A stretch of DNA of 64,000 nt. It comes from Ceratobasidium sp. AG-K. Lineage: Eukaryota > Basidiomycota > Agaricomycetes > Cantharellales > Ceratobasidiaceae. This document shows positions 23,386 to 32,781 of the stretch, piece after piece (position 1 is the stretch's first letter; the number at the start of each line of letters is the position of its first letter). Position numbers and translations under genes: made by a program. Location of the stretch: the NCBI GenBank assembly GCA_037039685.1, contig JAWNGF010000007.1, forward strand, positions 2,480,001-2,544,000, written 5' to 3'. The notes beneath the pieces were generated by a model. The model saw only the letters and a program-made list of their open reading frames with translations. It was not told the DNA's origin and did no database searches.

Positions 23386-24150
23386 TTACTGCACCGCGCA
23401 GTCCTTCCCTTTCCTCAGCATATACTCCTCAAGTCCTTCATCCTCCTCCAATGTTAGGTCGATGGGATTAAACACGGTGTTCCCCGGTTCGTCCGAGAAC
23501 TTCTCCCATTCTTGCCAGGTCTCCTCCTTCGTCCAATCCGCCTTGGCCCAGTCCAAAACCCTCTTCTGGGCCTCCACAAATTCTCCATCCCACTGACGTA
23601 CATCGGGCTCTGCCTCCTTCCATGCCGACACGTCAGCCTCCTCCTTCTTCCACCAGTAAGGCTCCCAGTCGATCTTCTCCTTCTGGTATCGGCCCCTCTC
23701 CATCCTCCAGTCGCTCAGGTCCTGTTCGTAGTTGGCATCCCAGGCATCGTTCCATCTAGGTCGGAGCGTTGGCTGCCTTCCGTCGTAGCCTGGTACCCAC
23801 TCGCTTGAGTACGCTCCTTCTTGTCCCCATTCAACCACCCCAAGCATGTGGGTGGAGAGGAGCACGACCTCCGAGACCTGGAATGCGGCACACCCCCGGC
23901 AGACGTATATGTCCTTTCGTAGGAGCTGCATGCGTGTCAGCCATTTTTTTCCGACCCACTGGAATTCCCCCAGGTCTGAGTGGAGGATGTCGTCCGAGGC
24001 CCTGAAGTGCATTCTGCCCGAGCTTTGCTGGGACCTTTTGAAGACGTAGAGAGCAGCCCCAGCGTCAAGGATTCTTGCCGTAGCGAATGCTGGCCCGTCC
24101 AGGACACGGGTGAGGTTGTTGACAATGGTGGTGCGGGAGACAGCAGGCAT
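23386..24150 (-). CDS. Gyp-B third ORF (tryptophan-rich)
   Basis: ATG at 24150 begins MPAVSRTTIVNNLTRVLDGP; the frame is open upstream to 24210. About 254 residues, acidic C-terminus, ending DCAVQ. The second half has a tryptophan every 8-13 residues (WNDAWDANY, DWRMERGRY, WEPYWWKKEEADVSAWKE, VLDWAKADWTKEETWQEW). It overlaps the pol frame at its 5' end and stops about 40 bases before the LTR. Function unknown; see the matching ORFs in the other copies. Confidence 0.72.
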   Translation of the reverse strand: MPAVSRTTIVNNLTRVLDGPAFATARILDAGAALYVFKRSQQSSGRMHFRASDDILHSDLGEFQWVGKKWLTRMQLLRKDIYVCRGCAAFQVSEVVLLSTHMLGVVEWGQEGAYSSEWVPGYDGRQPTLRPRWNDAWDANYEQDLSDWRMERGRYQKEKIDWEPYWWKKEEADVSAWKEAEPDVRQWDGEFVEAQKRVLDWAKADWTKEETWQEWEKFSDEPGNTVFNPIDLTLEEDEGLEEYMLRKGKDCAVQ

Positions 24151-27100
24151 TGTGGGGAGCAAAAAAGATTTAGTGAGTTGAGCGAGGGGTGAAGCTTGGA
24201 GTAGATGCAAGTTTTGCAGGTGACACTACTGGTTTCGCCGCCTCTGCCTTTTATCCTTCCTGGAGCGTAGTTAGATGGCGTGGGAGCCTCGGGGTGTCGG
24301 CGTAGAAGGTCCTTGATGATCTTTGAAAGGTGGCCAAAATCTTCCGCCCTTTGTTCTGTGTCTTCTTCACTTCCATAACCCTTCCATCTGACCCTGTAAA
24401 AGAGGCCGTCCTTTGTCTCCTTCCAGTCTAAGATCTTCTCTACTTCGTATTCTTCTTCTCCTTCCTCAGTTATGACCGGCGGTGGTCGGGGTTGGTTGCG
24501 GCTGAATTCGGTGTCTCCCTTGTAAGGGCTGAGCAAATCGATGTGGAAAACAGGGTGCACCCTCATTGTCGCCGGCAGATCAAGCTCATAAGCGTGTGAT
24601 CCTATCTGTTGCTTCACGACAAATGGTCCGTGATTTTTGTTGTCCAGTTTCTTTGATGGTCTTTTTGTTTGAATGTTCTTTCCGAGTAGCCATACTAGAT
24701 CTCCTTCTTGGTACTTGCTTTTTGGCTCTTCTTCTGGGAGCTTTTGGGTTTCCATAGATGCAATTGCTTCGTCGTGGATTTTACGCCATTTTCCTGTGAT
24801 GTTGTTTGCTTCTGGCACCGCTGATTCTTCCGCTGAGATGTTCCACAGTGGTTCCCTCCCGTAGACAATTTCGAAAGGGGAATTACCTGTTACGCGATGC
24901 TTCTGTAGATTATAGCTGAACTCCGCAATGGGTAATAAGTCCGCCCAATCATCCTGCCGGTAGTTGACGAACGATCGTAGCCAGCCTTCCATCCATTGAT
25001 TGATTCTCTCCGTTATTCCATCTGTTTGGGGGTGGTAGGCCGTACTGAAACCTGGGCTGGTTCCAATTTTCTCGTAAATGGCTTTCATAAGTTTGGAATT
25101 GAAAGTAGTTCCTCGGTCTGAGATTGTGCTCTTTGGGAAACCGTGCAGTTTCCAAACATTTGTGATGAAAAGATTTGCAAGGTCGCTTGCCGTGTGAGAT
25201 TCTTTGCAGGGTATGAAATGCACCATTCTTGAGAATCGGTCCACCACTACTAAGATGCTATCTGATCCTCTGGATTTTGGTAGCTTTACTACGAAGTCGA
25301 ACGCTATGTCTTCCCACGGTCCCTTTGGAATTTCCAGCGGCTTGATCGGGACTATTGACTTCGATCCCTTTGTCCGTTGGCAGGTCTCGCAGGATTCCAC
25401 ATATCTGTTTATGCTCTGTTTCATTCCTGGCCAGAAGTATCTTCTTGATATGAGTTCCAGTGTTCTAGCCTGTCCTTGATGTCCTGCGATTTTTGAGTCG
25501 TGATGAGTTCGCATGATGGCCAATCTGGATTCTTTGTCCTCTGGCACGTAGATCCTTCCTTTGAACCATAATAGTCCCTCCTTGAAATCATAATCTTTTG
25601 CGCTGTGTTGTAGGGTTTTTGGTAACGTTTCCCTTGATTTGCAGATTTCTTTGATTTGTGCCAATCCTTCATCTGTTTCCTGCGCCTCCTTGATAGTTTC
25701 TATGATGTCTGTGTCTACCTGTCCCATAAATCCCTTGAACCTTTCAACAGATATCATAACTTGTTCAGGCGTCGGGATATCTTCATGGTCTGACCGTCTT
25801 GACAACAGGTCCGGTTTTGATGACAGGATGCCAGGGCGATATATGATGTCAAAGTTGTAGGAAGCAAGCAATTGGTGCCATCTTGCGTGTCGACGGTTGA
25901 ACGTTCTTGCTTCCTTCCAGAATTGTAGGTTCCTATGATCGGTGTAGATGGTGATAGGGTCCCTTGTTCCTTCAAGGTATAGCCTCCAATGTGTTAAAGA
26001 TTCTATGATAGCCATAAGTTCTTTATTGTGGACGTCGTAGTTAAGTTGAGCCTCGTTGAAAGATTTTGAAAGGAAAGCAATAGGGTGCAAGTAGCCATCG
26101 TCTTGCCTTTGTGACAAGATTGCTCCCATTGCTACTCCACTTGCGTCTGTTTCCAGGAAAAATGGTTTGTCAGGGTTTGGATGGCGTAGAGTCGGTTCCT
26201 TGCTGATTTCTGTTTTTAGGGCCACAAATGCTTCCTGCTGATCGTTTCCCCATTCCCATTTGTTCTCCTTTCTTGTCAAGGTTGTCAGGGGTTTTGCTAA
26301 TCGGCTGAAATTCGGTACAAATCTTCGGTAAAAATTTGCGAATCCTAGGAATGCCTGAACTTGCTTGACCGTTCTTGGTTCCTTCCATTCCTTTATTGCC
26401 TTTACTTTTTCTTCCTCCATAGAGATGCCTGAATCGCTGATTCCCAGTCCAGTATATGTCAATTTGGTGACGAAGAATTCGCATTTTGGAAGCTTTGCGA
26501 AAAGATTTTCCTCCAGCAAGATCTTCAGTACTTTTCTGACATCCACGGTATGTTGGCTTCTGTCCTTAGAGAAGACTAGGATGTCGTCAATGTATACTAT
26601 GACGCATACGTCGATAAGATCATGGAAAATGTGATTCATATATCTTTGGAAGATGGCGGGCGCGTTCTTTAGTCCAAAAGGCATGACGACGTATTCGAAC
26701 AGTCCTTCTTTTGTTCTGAAAGCTGTCTTCCATTCGTCGCCTTCCCTAATTCTGATATTGTTGAAACCCATGCGTAGATCAATCTTGGAGAAAATCTTTG
26801 CGTCCTTGATTTTATCCAGGAGGTCTTCCATTAAGGGCATTGGGAATCTGTCGTCTTTTGTAATCGCGTTTACTCCTCTGAGGTCTTGGACGAGTCGTAG
26901 TTGGCGAACTGCCCCTGGATTCTTTGGATCGATAGGTTTTTTGACAAAGAAACAAGGTGATGCAATGGGTGATTTGCTTGGTTGAATTTTTCCCGCCGCA
27001 ATTTCTTCATCCAGGTATTCTCTTAGAGCGATAGATTCTGCTGGAGAAAGTGGGATAGGTCTGGCTGGTTTCGGAAGTTCAGCTCCTTCCTTGAAGTTGA

Positions 27101-27629
27101 TGGCGCAGTCGTATGGACGATGATCCAGGATCCTTTTGAATTTTTCTTCACTGAAGACGTCGGCAAATTCCTTGAATTCCTCGGGCAAATCATCTATTGA
27201 GGCCGTCCTTGCTTGAATGGGTTCTGTCCGCCATGATATGTGCTTTGTTTTCCAATCGATGACAGGGTTTGATTCCTCTAACCATTCCAATCCCAAGATA
27301 AGTTTGGTTTCTCCCGTAGGCATAGCGAAGAAGACTTGTTTGAAGGTTCTTCCTTCTACCTCTAGTTCCAGCTTAGCTTTGAAGCGTATTTGGTGGGAGA
27401 GTTCCTTCCCCTGGATACCAATTACTTTTCTAGGAGTGGAAAGTTCCATGAGTGGAATGTTGTTGGATCGAGCCCACGAGATGTCTAAGAAGTTCTTTGA
27501 TGCTCCAGAATCAATGAGAGTTGGGATAGTTTCTGTGATTCCGGCAACGTTTGCGTAAACAATGGTAGATTCATTTGTCGCTCTAAAGTACATTGTTTCT
27601 GTTGCCGGATTTTTGGTCTCTCCACACAC
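23937..27629 (-). CDS. Gyp-B pol polyprotein
   Basis: 1230 codons: aspartic protease (LIDSGASKNFLD), reverse transcriptase (VYIDDILVFSK), RNase H (FLETDASGVAMGAILSQ, IYTDHRNLQFW), integrase (HHDSKIAGHQGQ, CETCQRTKG, STISDRGTTFNS, HPQTDGITERINQW) and chromodomain (EYEVEKILDWKE). It ends 74 codons earlier than the copies in Gyp-C and Gyp-E, but the lost tail only overlaps the third ORF and is poorly conserved. It lies in the -1 frame relative to gag and opens with GTG after the gag stop; frameshift entry is likely. Confidence 0.92.
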   Translation of the reverse strand: MCGETKNPATETMYFRATNESTIVYANVAGITETIPTLIDSGASKNFLDISWARSNNIPLMELSTPRKVIGIQGKELSHQIRFKAKLELEVEGRTFKQVFFAMPTGETKLILGLEWLEESNPVIDWKTKHISWRTEPIQARTASIDDLPEEFKEFADVFSEEKFKRILDHRPYDCAINFKEGAELPKPARPIPLSPAESIALREYLDEEIAAGKIQPSKSPIASPCFFVKKPIDPKNPGAVRQLRLVQDLRGVNAITKDDRFPMPLMEDLLDKIKDAKIFSKIDLRMGFNNIRIREGDEWKTAFRTKEGLFEYVVMPFGLKNAPAIFQRYMNHIFHDLIDVCVIVYIDDILVFSKDRSQHTVDVRKVLKILLEENLFAKLPKCEFFVTKLTYTGLGISDSGISMEEEKVKAIKEWKEPRTVKQVQAFLGFANFYRRFVPNFSRLAKPLTTLTRKENKWEWGNDQQEAFVALKTEISKEPTLRHPNPDKPFFLETDASGVAMGAILSQRQDDGYLHPIAFLSKSFNEAQLNYDVHNKELMAIIESLTHWRLYLEGTRDPITIYTDHRNLQFWKEARTFNRRHARWHQLLASYNFDIIYRPGILSSKPDLLSRRSDHEDIPTPEQVMISVERFKGFMGQVDTDIIETIKEAQETDEGLAQIKEICKSRETLPKTLQHSAKDYDFKEGLLWFKGRIYVPEDKESRLAIMRTHHDSKIAGHQGQARTLELISRRYFWPGMKQSINRYVESCETCQRTKGSKSIVPIKPLEIPKGPWEDIAFDFVVKLPKSRGSDSILVVVDRFSRMVHFIPCKESHTASDLANLFITNVWKLHGFPKSTISDRGTTFNSKLMKAIYEKIGTSPGFSTAYHPQTDGITERINQWMEGWLRSFVNYRQDDWADLLPIAEFSYNLQKHRVTGNSPFEIVYGREPLWNISAEESAVPEANNITGKWRKIHDEAIASMETQKLPEEEPKSKYQEGDLVWLLGKNIQTKRPSKKLDNKNHGPFVVKQQIGSHAYELDLPATMRVHPVFHIDLLSPYKGDTEFSRNQPRPPPVITEEGEEEYEVEKILDWKETKDGLFYRVRWKGYGSEEDTEQRAEDFGHLSKIIKDLLRRHPEAPTPSNYAPGRIKGRGGETSSVTCKTCIYSKLHPSLNSLNLFCSPQCLLSPAPPLSTTSPVSWTGQHSLRQESLTLGLLSTSSKGPSKARAECTSGPRTTSSTQTWGNSSGSEKNG

Positions 27630-27631
27630 AG

Positions 27632-29632
27632 TTAGAGGGAGACCCCTTCTTTTCCCAAGTCTTCTACGATTGTTGCTTCCCTTCCTTTAACGCTAGGTTC
27701 CGTCGTTATCCATTCCTTGGACGGGCATTTGAATGAACGGTGTCCTTCTTGTCCGCACTTCAGGCAGCGGTTGGTTGCTATCCTTGCTTTGTATACTTCG
27801 TCAGGCAGCCGCTTTGTAGAGGATTGTCCGCTAGTGGTTGGCTGGGCTGCCTTCTTTCCTGTCGAGGTCTTGATTTGTTGCAATTTCTGGTCAATAGATA
27901 TTGCGATTGAGATCCACCGGTCAAGGGAAAGTTCCCGTTCTGTCCCATCTTCATTGATCAGGGTCAGTTCAAAGCGAGCTAGTTCGGTCTTGACTTCTGA
28001 CTTCAACCCTTCCTTGAACTGGTTGATCAGAGCTTCCTGTCCCCAATTTACGTCTACCAGGAGATATCGGAATTCCGAAGCATAGTTTGCTACAGAGTTG
28101 TTCTGTTTGCATTTTCGGATATCTGATTCGGCCTTAGCTTTTTTGTTGGGGTCGCTGAATTGTTCCATGAAGTGTGCCTTGAAACTTTCCCATGAGGCGA
28201 GGTTTTGGTTATTTTCCCTTTGGTTAAGCGAACGTAGGAGTACTTGCGCCCAGTGAGTGGCAGCTTTGTTCTCGGATTTGAAGTTTGCTAGAGCTTCGTG
28301 GATCCTTTCTTCGTTGGAAGTGTATTGATTGCCCAGGCGCATAAAGTAGCTTTCCATTTGTGTGATGAACATTTCGGCACCTTCCCCTTTCTTTCCGTCG
28401 AAGGCTTCTGGACGAGTCACCTTGGGACGACGTGGTCCGCTACCCGTGTTTGGGTTTTCGGCCAGCCGTTGGATTCTTAATTCTAATTCGTCGATCCTGG
28501 TAGATTCCGCATCTGGATGTGGTGGGGAGTTTGATCGCCTAGAGGGGATCCCGTGCAGGGATGCCTCGTCCATTTCTTCTCGCATATTGTTGATGGTTTC
28601 CTGAACTTCCGTGATTTTGGTGGTGAAGGAGGCTCCTTCCTGTCGTAGGGTTTCTAGTCCTTGTGTTACTGCCTCATTCCATTCAAGTTGGGCTTGCCTG
28701 GTAGTGTTGAGTTCTTCGCGTACGTTATTCACTAGTCCTTGGGTGTTGGTAACTTCATTTCGAAGGCGGGTTACGTCTTGACCAACTAGAAAGGAATTAT
28801 GTTCGCCATTTCTTGCCGAGTTTAAAATGTCTGTCAAGGTTCCTTGTAGGGTGTTGATGGACTTGTTAAAGATCTGCTGGTTGTTTGCTAGAACCTGTGT
28901 GGCTTGTTCTAGGCCACTAAGCCTTTGATCTATAGTGACTCTCATTCCGTCTATAACCCTAAGGGTAGCGTTGTGTCTTCCTTCTAGAAGGTCGTCTAGG
29001 TCATCTAGATTGCTGATTACAGTCCTGCCGTTAGAGCTGGAACTTGAACTTGAGCTTCCTGGATCACCGGCGCTTTGTTGTACCGGGGCTGATTGCCCGG
29101 AGTAACCTTGTGGGATATATGGGGGTGCTGGAATCGCCGGTGTGACTGGCTGGGAAGCCACTGGAATTGGTCCTGCGTCGGTGATGGTTCCTTCAATTTG
29201 AGGAACTGTAGGAACATTTGGAACGTGTGGTGTAGGGGGAGGTCTAATGGGAACAAGCGATACGCCCCCATGAGCTTTGGGTTGGGGAGAAAAGAACTGT
29301 CTTCTAGTCCCTAACGGCCACAGGGGACGTGATGGCCCTGGAGTTGCGGTCGGAATACGAATTACAGCTGGAGTGGGATCATTCGTGAGATCTCCCGGTT
29401 CTCTATTTGTGATAGTGGCTTCTTCCTCCTGTACCGTTGTCATGTCAGAAATGCCGAAAGCTCCCGGCATTGATGCTTGACTTTGGGGGCGTGATCGGGC
29501 AGGACCTCCCGCTTGAGTTTGTGCGATATCTTGTTCGTTTAGTGATCCTGTGGGCCTTGCTGCCCGACTGGGTCCTCTTCTTGTTGATATAGTGGATGAA
29601 GGGCATGATCCTCCATCTTCTTGAATAGACAT
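27632..29632 (-). CDS. Gyp-B gag
   Basis: ATG at 29632 (MSIQEDGGS). The frame runs further upstream to 29719 into the LTR junction, but MSIQ is conserved in all copies. 666 residues: Ser/Pro-rich N-terminal third, coiled-coil-like region about 210-390, retrotransposon gag domain about 410-560 (FDGKKGEGAEMFITQMESYF), and a CCHC zinc knuckle CLKCGQEGHRSFKC near residue 623. The capsid-like protein packages the element RNA. Confidence 0.92.
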   Translation of the reverse strand: MSIQEDGGSCPSSTISTRRGPSRAARPTGSLNEQDIAQTQAGGPARSRPQSQASMPGAFGISDMTTVQEEEATITNREPGDLTNDPTPAVIRIPTATPGPSRPLWPLGTRRQFFSPQPKAHGGVSLVPIRPPPTPHVPNVPTVPQIEGTITDAGPIPVASQPVTPAIPAPPYIPQGYSGQSAPVQQSAGDPGSSSSSSSSNGRTVISNLDDLDDLLEGRHNATLRVIDGMRVTIDQRLSGLEQATQVLANNQQIFNKSINTLQGTLTDILNSARNGEHNSFLVGQDVTRLRNEVTNTQGLVNNVREELNTTRQAQLEWNEAVTQGLETLRQEGASFTTKITEVQETINNMREEMDEASLHGIPSRRSNSPPHPDAESTRIDELELRIQRLAENPNTGSGPRRPKVTRPEAFDGKKGEGAEMFITQMESYFMRLGNQYTSNEERIHEALANFKSENKAATHWAQVLLRSLNQRENNQNLASWESFKAHFMEQFSDPNKKAKAESDIRKCKQNNSVANYASEFRYLLVDVNWGQEALINQFKEGLKSEVKTELARFELTLINEDGTERELSLDRWISIAISIDQKLQQIKTSTGKKAAQPTTSGQSSTKRLPDEVYKARIATNRCLKCGQEGHRSFKCPSKEWITTEPSVKGREATIVEDLGKEGVSL

Positions 29633-29662
29633 GTTTTGTGTGTTGTTAAGCTTGTTTTGTAA

Positions 29663-30116
29663 TGTCGTACGCTTCTTCTGGCGACTATGAGACAAGTCAC
29701 GATGGAGAGTGGACGGCACTAAGACCTAAGTGACCTCTTGAACCGCAACACACTTAAGCGTCTGTAGGCTCTTGAGGGTAGGGGTGGTTCTAAGTGTCAC
29801 TCAAAGGGGATGTTTTGACGAGACAAAACAAGCTGGGGTTACCAGGCTTGTAGGTCCTCTATATATAACCAAGAGGTGGTAGAGTCATACAAGACGCAGC
29901 CACACGAGTCACACCGAACAGCCAGTCAGGAGTGTCCAAGTGAGTCATGCTGTATAAACAGACATGACTCGTGCAAGGCACAGCCGCGTTACACAAAGTA
30001 ACACATAACCACAAGAAGGTGGCAACGCGGCAAACAGAAACAGAAACACAACACAAAGAAGAGAACAGGCGGGCGAGACAACAGGCGAGTCCGATGGAGT
30101 GAGCTGGCTCACGACA
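29663..30116 (-). repeat. Gyp-B 5' LTR (454 bp)
   Basis: Pairs with 22891-23344. On the minus strand it is followed by two bases and the self-priming site ACAAAACAAGCT. Confidence 0.93.
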
Positions 30117-30121
30117 CCATC

Positions 30122-31518
30122 AAGCGTGACGTTGGTTAAATGTAGTTGCCTTCTTCCAGTATTGCAGGTTACGGTGATCGGTGTAGATTGTTACCAGTTC
30201 TCTTGTTCCTTCTAGATGTAATCGCCAGTGTTTTAGTGATTCCACAATTGCCATCAATTCCTTGTTGTGAACATCGTAGTTCATTTGTGCAGCGTTAAAG
30301 GATTTTGATAGGAAAGCGATGGGATGTAAGTAACCGGCATCTTGTCTTTGAGAGAGTATTGATCCCATAGCAACGCCACTTGCGTCGGTTTCCAATATGT
30401 AAGGTTTTGTTGGGTCTGGATGTCGCAGTAGTGGTTCCTTGCATATTTCCTTCTTCAGGTTATCGAAAGCCTCCTGTTGTTCTGCTTCCCATTTCCATTT
30501 CTGGTCCTTCCTTGTTAGAACGGTTAAGGGTTTCGCTAGACCGCTAAAGTTTGGTACGAATCGCCTGTAAAAGTTTGCAAATCCTAGGAAGGCTTGGACC
30601 TGTTTGACTGTCCTTGGCTCCTTCCATTCCTTGATTGCTTTGACCTTTTCCTCTTGCATTGATATTCCTTCCTTGCTGATTTTTATTCCTGTGTAGACAA
30701 GTTTCTTGACGAAAAATTCGCATTTTGGGAGTTTTGCAAAGAGGTTGTTGTCCATCAGGATTTTGAGTACCTTTCGAACATCCTCTACATGCTGGCTTTG
30801 GTCTTTGGAGAAAATTAATATGTCATCAATGTAAACAATGACACAGATGTCAATCAGGTCGTGGAAAATATGATTCATATATCGTTGGAAAGTTGCCGGC
30901 GCGTTTTTCAATCTGAAGGGCATGACAATATATTCGAATAGGCCTTCCTTGGTTCGGAATGCTGTTTTCCATTTGTCTCCTTCTTTAACTCGGATGTTGT
31001 TGAACCCCATACACAAGTCTATTTTAGAAAAGATACTTGCGTCCTTGATCTTGTCAAGGAGATCTTCCATTAGTGGCATAGGGAAGCGGTTGTCTTTTGT
31101 TATTTCGTTGATCGGGCCGAAGTGTTGAACCAACCTGAGCTCTGGAGGTTTTTCCGGGTCCTTTGGGTCTTGTCCCTTTTTGACAAAGAAGGTTGCTGCG
31201 GCTACTGGTGACTTGCTCGGTCGGATTTTGCCTGCTGCTAGTTCCTCATCTAGGTACTTTCTGAGGGCTATGGATTCTGCGGGTGAGAGTGGGATTGGCC
31301 TAGCCGGTTTAGGGAGTTCTGCTCCTTCCACCAGATCAATGCAACAGTCGTATGGACGATGGTCCGGTATCCGTTTAAATTCTTCCTTGCTAAAGACTTC
31401 TGCATAATCTTTGAATTCTTTGGGTATGTCTTCGATTTCTGCGGCTTTTCCAAGGATGTTGTCTGTTTGCCAGGAAATTTCTTTTGATAGCCAATCAATT
31501 ATTGGATTGGCTTCCTCT
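30122..31518 (-). pseudogene. Gyp-A pol middle part: reverse transcriptase and RNase H
   Basis: Minus-strand continuation of the Gyp-A pol between Gyp-C and Gyp-B. It shows EFKRIPDHRPYDCCID, RT (FSKIDLCMGFNNIRV, VYIDDILIFSK), and RNase H (ILETDASGVAMGSILSQ, IYTDHRNLQYW). It ends at NQRHA where Gyp-B is inserted. Confidence 0.88.
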
Positions 31519-31974
31519 TGTCGTACGCTTCTTCTTGGTGGCTATGAGACAAGCCGCGATGGAGAGTGGACGGCACTAAGACCTAAGTGACCTCTTGAAC
31601 TGCAACACACTTAAGTGTCTGTAGGCTCTTGAGGGTAGGGGTGGTTCTAAGTGTCACTCAGAGGGGATGTTTTGACGAGACAAAACAAGCTGGGGTTACC
31701 AGGCTTGTTGGTCCTCTATATATATTCAAGAAGTGGCCGAGTCATACAAGGCGCAGCCACATGAGTCACAGCAGTCAACCAGTCAGGAGTGTCCAAGTGA
31801 GTCATGCTGTATGAACAGACATGACTCGTACAAAGCACAGCCGCGTTACACAATGTAACAGAATAACCACAAGAAGGTGGCAACGCGGCAAACAGAAACG
31901 GAAACGTAACAGAAAGAGAGAGACAGGCGGACGAGACAATGGGCGAGTCCGATGGAGTGAGCTAGCTCACAACA
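31519..31974 (-). repeat. Gyp-C 3' LTR (456 bp)
   Basis: TGTCGTACGC...CAACA. About three differences from 38294-38749 by eye. Confidence 0.93.
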
Positions 31975-32016
31975 TTACTCTCCCCTAAGAGACCGTCTAG
32001 GGGACCTGGACGGGCT

Positions 32017-32781
32017 CTATTGGATCCCACAATCCTTGCCTTTTGCAAGCATGTACTCCTCCAGTCCCTCGTCCTCCTCCAGGGTCAGGTCGATGGGATT
32101 GAAGACGGTATTTCCCGGTTCGTCCGAGAACTTCTCCCATTCTTCCCAAGTCTCCTCCTTCGTCCAATCCGCATTAGACCAGTCCAAAACCCTCTCCCGG
32201 GCCTCCACATGCTCCTCGTCCCACTGTCGCACATCGGGCTCTGCCTCCTTCCATGCCGATACGTCTGCTTCCTCCCACTTCCACCAGTTAGGCGCCCATT
32301 CGAACTTCTCCTTCTGGTACCTTCCCCTTTCTAGCTTCCAGTCACTCAGGTCCCTTTCATAGTTGGCGTCCCAGGCGTCGTTCCACCGAGGTCGCAGCGT
32401 TGGTTGCCTTCCGTCGTAGCCTGGTACCCATTCGCTCGAATATGCCCCTTCTTGTCCCCATTCCACGACTCCAAGCATGTGGGTGGATAGCAGGACCACC
32501 TCTGACACTTGGAAGGCCGCGCATCCTCGACAGACAAAAATGTCCTTTCTTGTGAGCTGCATTCTTGTTGGCCATTTTTTGCCGACCCACTGGAATTCGC
32601 CCAAGTCCGAGTGGAGAACGTCATCTGACGCCCTAAAGTGCATTCTTCCTGAGCTTTGCTGGGACCTTTTGAAGACGTAGAGAGCAGCCCCAGCGTCAAG
32701 GATTCTTGCCGTAACAAATGCTGGCCCGTCCAGGACACGGGTGAGGTTGTTGACAATGGTGGAGCGGGAGACAGCAGGCAT
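32017..32781 (-). CDS. Gyp-C third ORF (tryptophan-rich)
   Basis: ATG at 32781 (MPAVSRSTIVNNL); the frame is open to 32841. About 254 residues with CRGCAAF, then WNDAWDANY, DWKLERGRYQ, WAPNWWKWEEADVSAWKE, VLDWSNADWTKEETWEEW and the common ending FNPIDLTLEEDEG. The stop is at 32017, 43 bases before the LTR. It overlaps pol in another frame. Function unknown. Confidence 0.72.
   Translation of the reverse strand: MPAVSRSTIVNNLTRVLDGPAFVTARILDAGAALYVFKRSQQSSGRMHFRASDDVLHSDLGEFQWVGKKWPTRMQLTRKDIFVCRGCAAFQVSEVVLLSTHMLGVVEWGQEGAYSSEWVPGYDGRQPTLRPRWNDAWDANYERDLSDWKLERGRYQKEKFEWAPNWWKWEEADVSAWKEAEPDVRQWDEEHVEARERVLDWSNADWTKEETWEEWEKFSDEPGNTVFNPIDLTLEEDEGLEEYMLAKGKDCGIQ

Larger units (their letters stand above)
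22891..30116 (-). mobile_element. Gyp-B: Ty3/gypsy chromovirus inserted in Gyp-A pol
   Basis: LTRs of 454 bases at 22891-23344 and 29663-30116; target duplications CCATC at 22886-22890 and 30117-30121. Total 7226 bases. Gag is open, pol is open through the chromodomain, and the third ORF is open. Confidence 0.95.

Noticed and set aside
24566..27558. Many antisense frames over gag and pol of each gypsy copy
   Set aside because: They mirror the conserved coding strand and recur only because the sense protein is conserved.
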